Positions 1 to 5,609 of a stretch of 6,917 nt of DNA are shown here, one piece after another. The stretch is from contig DCVT01000036.1 in NCBI GenBank assembly GCA_002328075.1, positions 1 to 6,917 on the forward strand, given 5' to 3'. The position numbers and the translations under genes were made by a program. How positions within the stretch are numbered: the stretch's first letter is position 1; each line of letters starts with the position of its first letter. The stretch comes from Anaerolineales bacterium UBA2181. Its GTDB lineage: Bacteria; Chloroflexota; Anaerolineae; Promineifilales; UBA4811. The notes below the pieces were generated by a model. It did no database searches, was not told where the DNA came from, and saw only the letters and a program-made list of their open reading frames with translations.

Positions 1-64
1 CCCACTGGACGGGTTTCGAGTTCACTTTTCAACTTTTCCTAACAGCAGTGCGTGGAGGGTGCGG

Positions 65-80
65 TGTCAACCCAAAGTAG
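65..80 (+). repeat. Left terminal inverted repeat of the IS remnant
   Basis: TGTCAACCCAAAGTAG matches the minus-strand reading of 1597-1584 (TGTCTACAAAGTAG) at the leading TGTC and at the CAAAGTAG core, allowing a 2-base length difference. The boundary is approximate because no target duplication was found. Confidence 0.5.
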
Positions 81-116
81 AAACGTCGCCTATTTCACCA
101 AAGTAGAGATGTCCCC
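72..116 (+). repeat. Two tandem CCAAAGTAG subterminal repeats
   Basis: CCAAAGTAGAAACGTCGCC (72-90) and CCAAAGTAGAGATGTCCCC (98-116) agree at 16 of 19 positions and are spaced 26 bp apart. They lie at the left end of the IS remnant in the same orientation. One further copy of the core (CAAAGTAG) lies inverted at the right end. Repeated subterminal motifs of this kind are usually transposase-binding sites; that role is inferred here. Confidence 0.55.
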
Positions 117-320
117 CGCGTCAAGTCAGTTGATCATGCTACCGAGAACTTGTGGTTCCACCATGTCATAGTGTTGCCGGGTTTTCTGTAACAATCGAGG
201 GCCCGCGTCCGTTACCTTTCCCATTCTGGCCCATCAGTAGTAGGGGCTGTGCTTTTTTGGGCAATTCGGCGGCGGGCTCCGACTGGCCCACATATCCACA
301 GTCCGCTCGAGACGTCGGGT

Positions 321-1514
321 TTAGTTGCCGGTCAACAAGGTTCTGACTATGTCCTGGGTCTGGCATTGTATCACACTGGGCAATGGCAGGACGTGGCTGA
401 TCAACTCGCAGATCTCATCGAGCAGCTTGCGTGGATTGGTCGCCCGACTCAGAGCGCTAACCGCTGCTACTGTTCGGGAGAGAGGGTGCCGTTTTCGCAA
501 AGACAATCAGAGGGGGTCGGGGATGTCGTCACGGCACTGTACCTGACGGCGACCCTCGGGGGTGGTGATCAGGTTCTTCTCCACCAGGCGCATTACCAAT
601 GGAAGAAGTTGTACCGTCGCGAGCGACCTCTTGTTGTACAGCAGGTTCATCCACGCGGTATGCTTGACTGTGTCAAGACGCCGGTAACCCAGCCAGGAGC
701 GGACCAACGTATCGTTCTTCTTTTCCACGAAGCGATGATCGTGATTTAGTTGCGGCAGGCCCCGCCCGGGGAAAACCGTCGCTCCCTTGCGCTTCCGGAG
801 ACGCAAGGGATGCTCACCCAGATCTCGTCCGCAAAATAACCGGTGTGAACCTGCCACACAGACAAGGGAAGACGGATGAGAATACGGCGGAATCCATCTT
901 CCATGACCCGGTGGCTGCGCCCCGCCTGGCGGCCGCCACCCGTTCACTCCGTCCGGTAGCCACCTCCATCATCTGCAGGCTGGTCACACGCTACCGCTCC
1001 GTGGCCGGCCTGCAACTCTGGAGCAAATCCACCTCGAAATGGCCACTGGCTGGGAGGCCTGGTTGGCTGCCTGGAGCCGGCTGCGCGGCAGCCGCGGTCG
1101 ATCCTGGCTTAGGCGACGCAGGATACGCCGCACACTGGAGATGCTGATCCGGCCCAGTTGTGCCAGCAGTTCGGGGGTGACCTCCATGAACCCATGCGCA
1201 GCCAGATGTTGAGCCATCCCGACCAGGTTCGGCTGAACACGTTCCGAACAGATGTAATCCGCACTCTCGCTCATCACCAGGAGAGCACCATACACGGCCG
1301 GCCCGTAGGTAAGGCGTCGCCGCCGTTTGCGCGGTTTCCTTTCCAGGCCGCCATTCAGTCGGCGAATCAGGCTCTTGCGGTACATCCCTGTCATCACCTC
1401 GGCTTCATCCAAGAGGCGCTTCTTCTCGGAGCGGTCCGCCTTCCCATAGCGTCTCCGCACCAACCTCAGATGTTTCAAATGCTCGTCCAGGTTCATTCGT
1501 TCGTCACCGTTCAT
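321..1514 (-). pseudogene. DDE/rve-type transposase, broken by frameshifts and stops
   Basis: The N-terminal part reads well from ATG at 1514 or 1496 (MNLDEHLKHLRLVRRRYGKA) through a basic helix-turn-helix region (KPRKRRRRLTYGP, then ISISSVRRILRRL). The catalytic core continues in other frames. GHFEVDLL (first catalytic Asp) is at 1044-1021, followed by RSHRVMEDGFRRILIRLP around 930-880. HRFVEKKNDTLVRSWLGYRR (catalytic Glu) and VMRLVEKNLITTPEGRR are back in the starting frame. The C-terminal TNPRKLLDEICELI ends at 321. Breaks visible are frameshifts near 1045, near 920 and near 830, a TAG at 991-993 and a TGA at 507-509. About a dozen residues expected before GHFEVDLL are missing, and the usual second-Asp motif (HPDNGSEF-like) is replaced by HTGYFADEI. 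The family match is from memory of conserved motifs. The gene cannot make an active transposase. Confidence 0.85.
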
Positions 1515-1583
1515 CCATCTGGGGTAACATGGCCAAATGATGGGGCGAGGCCCCTTCGGTAGCATTTTACGTGAAGGAATACC

Positions 1584-1597
1584 CTACTTTGTAGACA
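1584..1597 (-). repeat. Right terminal inverted repeat of the IS remnant
   Basis: The plus strand reads CTACTTTGTAGACA. Its complement, TGTCTACAAAGTAG, mirrors the left end at 65-80. It sits 70 bp upstream of the transposase pseudogene start, the expected place for the transposase-proximal end. Confidence 0.5.
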
Positions 1598-1616
1598 ACC
1601 TGTGGTGGTGTACAAT
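1589..1616 (+). promoter_or_regulatory. Candidate promoter for cofD at the IS edge
   Basis: TTGTAG (1589-1594), a 16-base spacer and TACAAT (1611-1616) resemble a sigma-70 type promoter with a weak -35 (3 of 6) and a good -10 (5 of 6). The -35 lies within the IS right end and the -10 just outside, so the insertion could have built a hybrid outward promoter. Evidence is consensus resemblance only. Confidence 0.25.
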
Positions 1617-1630
1617 ACGCGGGCGCAGGA

Positions 1631-1660
1631 TTGGAGAGCATGTTGGGGCTGGCATATGAT
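1631..1660 (+). promoter_or_regulatory. Alternative candidate promoter for cofD
   Basis: TTGGAG (1631-1636), an 18-base spacer and TATGAT (1655-1660) form a second weak sigma-70 like match lying wholly outside the IS remnant. It would give a leader of about 85 bases before the TTG start of cofD. It competes with the candidate at 1589-1616, and neither can be chosen from sequence alone. Confidence 0.2.
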
Positions 1661-1709
1661 CACAGCTGAGATACCATGAGACTGACTGGTAATGTATTCT
1701 ATAGTATCA

Positions 1710-1741
1710 CCAAGAAGCTCGGCCGCCGCGCGGCCCCTTGG
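1710..1741 (+). other. GC-rich hairpin in the cofD leader
   Basis: GGCCGC (1721-1726) and GCGGCC (1730-1735) form a 6-bp GC stem around a 3-base loop. CCAAG (1710-1714) and CTTGG (1737-1741) can extend it across an asymmetric internal loop. It ends two bases before the cofD Shine-Dalgarno, so it could influence ribosome access. It lacks a following T-run and is not an obvious intrinsic terminator. Confidence 0.35.
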
Positions 1742-1742
1742 C

Positions 1743-1748
1743 AGGAAG
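1743..1748 (+). promoter_or_regulatory. Shine-Dalgarno of cofD
   Basis: AGGAAG, inside the purine run AGGAAGAGGA, precedes the TTG codon at 1753. This supports TTG as the true cofD start, directly before the conserved AVAGGVGGSKL N-terminus. The ATG at 1692 opens the other frame and encodes an N-terminus unlike the family. Confidence 0.6.
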
Positions 1749-1752
1749 AGGA

Positions 1753-2714
1753 TTGAAAACCACAGCTGTAGCTGGGGGAGTTGGGGGCTCCAAGCTCGCA
1801 TGGGGTCTGACAAAGGTTCTCTCTCCCCAAAACCTGACCATTGTTGTGAATACGGTGATTACTTTCGGCACCTGGGACTCACCTTCTGCCCAGACGTGGA
1901 CACGGTAATGTACACGCTGGCGGGTATTCAGAATCCGGATACGGGGTGGGGAATCGACGGTTACTCTCTTGTAGCCATGGAACGATTGTCTCGTTATGGG
2001 GGCTCTACCTGGTTTCGACTGGGAGATTGTGATCTGGGAACCCATCTGGCGGGGACTGAGATGATGGAGAAGGGCTTAACCCTCACTGAGGTGACCACCC
2101 ATCTGTGCCGCTGCCTCATAATTCGTGAGCGGTTGCTCTCGATGACTGACCAGTCGGCACCGACTCTAGTGGATACAGAGGACGGGAGACTACCGTTCCG
2201 GGAGTGGTTCGTGCATTGCCAGTGGCAGCCGGTGGTCCAGGACGTTGCGCTGCCTCAACCCCAACCGGTCGCGTCGCAAGAGGTGCTGATAGCCTTGGAA
2301 ACCGCCGATCTGGTCGTGATCGCGCCGTCCAACCCAATGGTCAGTGTTGCGCCTGTGCTGAACGTAGACCCCGTGTGGGAGATTCCGCAATCGCGCCGCA
2401 TGCCCGTGGTGGGAGTCAGCCCCATCATTGGTGAGCAGACGGTCAAAGGGCCGGCCGCCAAGATGATGGCCGACCTGGGCCTTGAGGTATCGCCCGTGGG
2501 GATTGCCCAGTTCTATAGCGCGAGGTTGCTCTCTGGTTTTGTCTTGGACCAGGTGGATGCCTCGTCAGTGGCAACGATCGAGGCTATGGGCATCGTGGCG
2601 TTTTCAACCGATACCTGGATGCGCACAGAAAGCGATCGGATCGGGTTGGCACAACGCGTTCTCGAATGGGTCGGCTCGATGAGCCCCGGCCTCGCCGGCA
2701 GGGGTGTTCAATGA
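1753..2714 (+). CDS. cofD: 2-phospho-L-lactate transferase CofD, with a one-base frameshift
   Basis: CofD transfers the phospholactyl-type moiety from its GDP- or GMP-activated form to FO, giving F420-0 (or its dehydro form). From TTG 1753 the first 34 residues read KTTAVAGGVGGSKLAWGL ... LTIVVNT, the family's glycine-rich N-terminus. The next residues expected, GD, occur only in the frame shifted by -1 from 1854 (GDYFRHLGLTFCPDVDTVMYTLAG). The sequence has ACGGTGAT where ACGGGTGAT would restore one frame, so one G seems to be missing. Unrepaired, translation stops at TAA 1906-1908. Repaired, the protein is 320 residues, normal for the family, with CPDVDT (46-51), WFRLGDCDL (87-95), APSNP (191-195) and VVGVSPIIG (219-227), and no further damage. 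The second Asp of the usual NTGDD is Tyr. The cause is either a sequencing or assembly error or a very recent mutation. An open frame starting at ATG 1692 covers the body but lacks the true N-terminus. Confidence 0.88.
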
Positions 2715-3415
2715 CGGCGTGGGGAATTGTGCCCGTAAAGGAGCTGGTGCAGAGCAAGACTCGCCTGTCTCCTGTCCTGTCCCCTCCCGAGCGCTTAGCA
2801 TTGAGCATCTACCTTTGTCGCAGAACCCTCCGAGTACTCGGTATGGTTCGCAGCCTGGCAGACATCGCGGTGATCAGCCCTGACCCTGTGGTGCTCGAGA
2901 TCGCACGGGAGGAGCACTGCCAGCCCTTTCTCGAGGAGCGGCCTGCCGGGCTGAACAGAGCCCTGGCTCACGTCTTGGGCCAGGCGCTGGCCTTTCACGT
3001 GAGTGTGGTGATGGTTGTCCCTATTGACTTGCCGTTGATTCAGCCGGAGGACCTGGCGGCGGTCCTCGGCTTGGCCCGTCTCTCCGCACACGGGAGGCAT
3101 CCCCTGGTGATTGCTCCAGATCGCCATGGAACTGGTACCAACCTGATGGCTTTCCATTTGCCAGCAAGCATCGAATTGCGGTATGGAAGGGATAGCTACA
3201 AGGAGCATCGTGCCCAGTGCAAGGAGCACAACCTCACCTGTTTCACGTTGAAACACCCCCACCTAGCGTTGGACCTAGACCTTCCGGCCGACATAGATTT
3301 CCTGAGAAAGCTAAACTGGAGCGGAGAGTTGGTATCACCGCCGGCGAAGGGCTTTGTCGGAATCGATCGTGCAGGAACGGGTCTCTGGAACGGAATCAGG
3401 AAGGAGTTAGTCTGA
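2711..3415 (+). CDS. cofC: 2-phospho-L-lactate guanylyltransferase CofC
   Basis: CofC is a nucleotidyltransferase-fold enzyme that activates 2-phospholactate, or phosphoenolpyruvate in many bacteria, with GTP for CofD. The 234-residue protein starts WGIVPVKELVQSKTRL, the family's N-terminal nucleotide-binding motif (P8, K10, K16, R18). It continues with VVPIDLPLI (Asp106), VIAPDRHGTGTN (133-144) and LDLDLPADI near 187-195, all in the expected order. The ATG at 2711 overlaps the cofD stop as ATGA, indicating an operon and translational coupling. A start further upstream at 2666 is possible in frame but would add residues before the conserved N-terminus. The last 30 or so residues form a tail I do not recognise as conserved. 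The substrate (phospholactate, phosphoenolpyruvate or 3-phosphoglycerate) cannot be decided from sequence by eye. Confidence 0.92.
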   Translation: MTAWGIVPVKELVQSKTRLSPVLSPPERLALSIYLCRRTLRVLGMVRSLADIAVISPDPVVLEIAREEHCQPFLEERPAGLNRALAHVLGQALAFHVSVVMVVPIDLPLIQPEDLAAVLGLARLSAHGRHPLVIAPDRHGTGTNLMAFHLPASIELRYGRDSYKEHRAQCKEHNLTCFTLKHPHLALDLDLPADIDFLRKLNWSGELVSPPAKGFVGIDRAGTGLWNGIRKELV

Positions 3416-3530
3416 CGAGCACGTGGCCCGGAAATGCACACTCGAAGATCGGGGAGTCGCCCTGCAACTGAGTTGACCACCGCGGTGTTCGCGTCTCATT
3501 TGCGGACCGGTCGTGTTTTTGGGAGGATCT

Positions 3531-3589
3531 AACAGGTCAGGATCATAGCCGACGGTTTGCGCTGTCATGAGGGAGAGGAACAGGTCAGG
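3531..3589 (+). repeat. Direct repeat AACAGGTCAGG, two copies
   Basis: AACAGGTCAGG occurs at 3531-3541 and 3579-3589, a 48-bp spacing. Both copies are preceded within a few bases by GGGAG (GGGAGGATCT and GGGAGAGG). It may be a small local duplication or a pair of regulator sites; the sequence does not decide. Confidence 0.5.
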
Positions 3590-3866
3590 TGTACACAAGA
3601 AGGTGAGCGTCACTGGTGATGGTTCTGTGGGTTCCAAAAACACTGGTCTGACTCTGTTGGCTGTTGGATCACTCACCGACGGAGATGGATGCAATCCGAG
3701 TGGAACCGCCATGATGACCGAGCATCATGCCAAACCCGTAGCCGTGGATGGCAGCCCCGCCTACAGCGTCGAAGGGGCGAACAGGCTCGCAGCGGATGCT
3801 TGTTTGCGTCGCCGAGTAATTGATCAACAGCTTCTAGCTGGTAACCAGGAAATCTAGTATCGCGAC

Positions 3867-3872
3867 AAGGAG
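3867..3872 (+). promoter_or_regulatory. Shine-Dalgarno of npdG
   Basis: AAGGAG lies 6 bases before the ATG at 3879. It is a strong, well-spaced site that fixes the npdG start and shows that npdG is initiated independently of cofC. Confidence 0.8.
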
Positions 3873-3878
3873 AAAACC

Positions 3879-4532
3879 ATGATCATTGCCGTTTTGGGTG
3901 GCACAGGTGAACAGGGATCGGGCCTCGCTGTGCGCTGGGCCAAGGCCGGGCACCGGGTAATACTGGGGTCTCGGACCGCAGAAAAGGCTGAGCGGGCAGC
4001 TGAAGCGTTGCGCGGCCGACTGGGGCAGGGTGATATCCGAGGGTCCGACAACCCGGCAGCCGCTGCCGCAGCCGATGTCGTTGTGCTGTCCGTGCCCTAT
4101 GACTCGCAGTTGGGCATCCTGGAGAGCGCACGGGACGAAATCCGAGGCAAGGTGCTCATCACCGTTGTGGTTCCTCTCCGACCGCCCAAGGTGAGTCATG
4201 CATGGCGCCCAGAGGCCGGGTCAGCCGCCATGGAAGCGCAGGGTCACCTCGGGGGGGACACGCCCGTGGTGGCTGCCTTTCAGAACATCGGCGCCTCTCA
4301 CCTGGCCGATCCTGACCATCCCATCGACAGCGATGTGCTGATATGTGGTGACAAGGCCGAGAACAAGTCCGTTGCGATAGATCTGGCCATGGACGCTGGC
4401 ATGCGGGCAATAGACGCGGGTCCGTTGGTGAATGCCAGTGTCGTCGAAGGTCTGACCGCGGTGCTGATTGGCATCAACAAACGGCATCGGGTGCCGGGAG
4501 CCGGCATCCGGATCACCGGGCTGACTGGTTAG
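3879..4532 (+). CDS. npdG: F420H2:NADP+ oxidoreductase (NpdG/Fno)
   Basis: This cytoplasmic enzyme moves hydride between coenzyme F420 and NADP, linking the F420 pool to NADPH. The 217-residue protein opens with a Rossmann motif GGTGEQGSGLA (7-17) and follows with GSR (30-32), where the Ser-Arg pair is typical of NADP phosphate binding. SVPY (72-75), VVVPLRPPKVS (87-97 region), VVAAFQNIGASHL (130-142), DAGPL (179-183) and a C-terminal VPGAGIRITGL are characteristic of the NpdG family, and the length is normal. ATG with AAGGAG 6 bases upstream is a clear start. It lies 6 bp upstream of cofE, so the two are almost certainly cotranscribed. Its presence shows that the host uses F420 with NADP rather than only making the cofactor. 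I see no damaged motif. Confidence 0.94.
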   Translation: MIIAVLGGTGEQGSGLAVRWAKAGHRVILGSRTAEKAERAAEALRGRLGQGDIRGSDNPAAAAAADVVVLSVPYDSQLGILESARDEIRGKVLITVVVPLRPPKVSHAWRPEAGSAAMEAQGHLGGDTPVVAAFQNIGASHLADPDHPIDSDVLICGDKAENKSVAIDLAMDAGMRAIDAGPLVNASVVEGLTAVLIGINKRHRVPGAGIRITGLTG

Positions 4533-4538
4533 CAGCCG

Positions 4539-5330
4539 ATGATTCCAGGAATGACCCTGTTTGCCCTGCCCGGCATTCCTCTGGTCAAACCGGGGGACGA
4601 CCCGGGCGGACTCATTGTGGAGGCCCTTGAAACGGCCGGGCTGATGCTCGAGTCGAGGGATGTTGTCGCGGTGACTTCCAAGATCGTTTCCAAGGCCGAA
4701 GGAAGGCTGGTCCGTCTGGCTGACGTGTATCCTTCTGCCAGGGCCCGGCGGATCGCGGCGCGTTGCCGAAAGGACCCCCGCCTTGTGCAGGTCATTCTCG
4801 ACGAGAGCCAAAAGGTCTCCCGGCTGCGACCGGGGCTCATCATCGTCAAGCACCGCCTGGGTTTTGTGTGCGCCAATGCCGGGGTCGATCGATCCAACGT
4901 ACAGCCGCCACAGCCTGATGGTGATCCGGTTGTAGCGTGCGGCGAATCCGTGCTGTTGTTGCCGGCGAATCCGGATCGGTCGGCGGCCAAACTCCGCCAA
5001 CAGCTTGGCGCTGCCACCGGCGTGGATGTGGCGGTCGTCATTGTGGATAGCCACGGTCGTGCCCACCGGATGGGCACGGTAGGGGTCGCAGTCGGTGCGG
5101 CCGGTCTTCCTGCCCTGGAGGACTGGCGCGGCCGCCAGGACCTCTTTGGTCGCCCGCTGGAACACACTGCGGTTGGCCTGGCGGACCAGATAGCTAGTGC
5201 TGCCTCCCTGCTTATGGGACAGGCTGCCGAGGGGACGCCGGTGGTGTTAGTTCGCGGGGTTCCGTTTTCCCCGCGCGAGGGTACGGCGGCCGATTTGGTC
5301 CGTCCGCCCGAGCTGGACCTGTATTCCTGA
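4539..5330 (+). CDS. cofE: Coenzyme F420-0:L-glutamate ligase CofE
   Basis: CofE adds L-glutamate residues to F420-0 using GTP and divalent metal, forming the gamma-linked tail of F420. The 263-residue protein begins ALPGIPLVKPGDD (9-21). It carries VAVTSKIVSKAEGR (43-56), GFVCANAGVDRSN (108-120, with the acidic Asp117 near the metal site), VDSHGR (169-174) and GTVGVAVGAAGLPAL (179-193). The C-terminal part has DLFGRPL, VGLADQIASAASLLMGQA and GTPVVLVRG. Length fits the stand-alone enzyme; there is no C-terminal nitroreductase domain as in actinobacterial FbiB. ATG 4539 lacks a good Shine-Dalgarno and sits 6 bp after the npdG stop, suggesting translational coupling. ATG 4551 is an alternative start four codons in. 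A loop of roughly ten residues around 121-133 (PPQPDGDPV) appears longer than usual. Confidence 0.94.
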   Translation: MIPGMTLFALPGIPLVKPGDDPGGLIVEALETAGLMLESRDVVAVTSKIVSKAEGRLVRLADVYPSARARRIAARCRKDPRLVQVILDESQKVSRLRPGLIIVKHRLGFVCANAGVDRSNVQPPQPDGDPVVACGESVLLLPANPDRSAAKLRQQLGAATGVDVAVVIVDSHGRAHRMGTVGVAVGAAGLPALEDWRGRQDLFGRPLEHTAVGLADQIASAASLLMGQAAEGTPVVLVRGVPFSPREGTAADLVRPPELDLYS

Positions 5331-5359
5331 CAACTCTGCCGATTTTCGCAGCCAGGATG

Positions 5360-5386
5360 TAGAATTAAGGAGGGCAAACGAGGAGG
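5360..5386 (+). promoter_or_regulatory. Possible -10 element and two strong Shine-Dalgarno sites
   Basis: Thirty bases after cofE come TAGAAT (5360-5365, a -10-like hexamer without a good -35), TAAGGAGG (5366-5373) and AGGAGG (5381-5386). The second Shine-Dalgarno is 7 bases before a TTG at 5394. This pattern marks a gene start that is no longer followed by a long open frame. Confidence 0.35.
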
Positions 5387-5393
5387 GCGCAGC

Positions 5394-5609
5394 TTGGCGA
5401 ACCGAGTATGCGCTCGTGCCGGGGCGAGACCCTCCTATGGGATGGCATTGCTGGCCGGCGCTGATAGGTGCCTGTGGCTGGTCCGTTGTCCATCTGTCTT
5501 GATGCTACCTCCAGGTGGAGCTGGTCTCTGGATTGCGGACACGGGATGGATCCAACCGCGAAACCAGTGCCAGGCTGCAGCGCCCCCAGGTCTTCCGGGT
5601 TCGGGGTGA
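5394..5609 (+). CDS. Doubtful short ORF or gene relic after cofE
   Basis: TTG 5394, with AGGAGG 7 bases upstream, opens 71 codons (MANRVCARAGARPSYGMALL ...) and ends at 5609. The product has no domain that I recognise and is rich in Ala, Gly, Pro and Cys. It may be a small orphan protein, or the first part of a fifth operon gene now lost or frameshifted. A second short frame (5515-5754) overlaps it, which would fit a frameshifted remnant, but no family supports joining them. Confidence 0.15.
   Translation: MANRVCARAGARPSYGMALLAGADRCLWLVRCPSVLMLPPGGAGLWIADTGWIQPRNQCQAAAPPGLPGSG

Larger units (their letters stand above)
65..1597 (-). mobile_element. Decayed insertion sequence with DDE transposase remnant
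   Basis: This is an inferred insertion-sequence remnant of about 1.53 kb. The left end begins TGTCAACCCAAAGTAG (65-80). The right end, read inward on the minus strand, begins TGTCTACAAAGTAG (1597-1584). Both share TGTC and CAAAGTAG in inverted orientation, as expected of terminal inverted repeats. Between them lies one minus-strand transposase pseudogene (321-1514) and about 200 bp at the left (117-320) without a recognisable gene. I could not see a convincing target-site duplication in the flanks. The exact termini are therefore approximate, and the family is given only as a DDE (rve-like) element. Confidence 0.6.
3416..3878 (+). other. Gene-poor spacer between cofC and npdG
   Basis: This 463 bp stretch splits the F420 cluster. 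It contains a 10-bp palindrome CACCGCGGTG (3478-3487), an 11-bp direct repeat (3531-3541 and 3579-3589), and a near-palindrome CTGGTAACCAG (3838-3848) about 30 bp before npdG. A 96-codon open frame (3567-3857) has no recognisable domain and is rich in overlapping frames, so I do not call it a gene. No strong terminator or promoter is evident, although npdG probably needs its own promoter here. Confidence 0.6.

Noticed and set aside
249..749. 166-codon plus-strand ORF at the left of the window
   Set aside because: It is antisense to the C-terminal half of the transposase pseudogene, which explains the sequence.
1692..1856. ATG 1692 as the start of cofD
   Set aside because: The peptide it adds is unlike CofD, while the true N-terminus (AVAGGVGGSKL) is encoded in another frame from TTG 1753 behind a good Shine-Dalgarno.
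1849..1862. Programmed ribosomal frameshift in cofD
   Set aside because: There is no slippery heptamer: a -1 slip at ACG would re-pair with TAC, which does not match. CofD is not known to use recoding.
3567..3857. 96-codon plus-strand ORF between cofC and npdG
   Set aside because: No recognisable domain, no well-placed Shine-Dalgarno, and comparable open frames exist on the opposite strand of the same stretch (3407-3712).
4221..5377. Long minus-strand open frames (4221-5165 and 4529-5377)
   Set aside because: They lie antisense to npdG and cofE, whose plus-strand products match known families throughout; these are shadow frames of GC-rich coding DNA.
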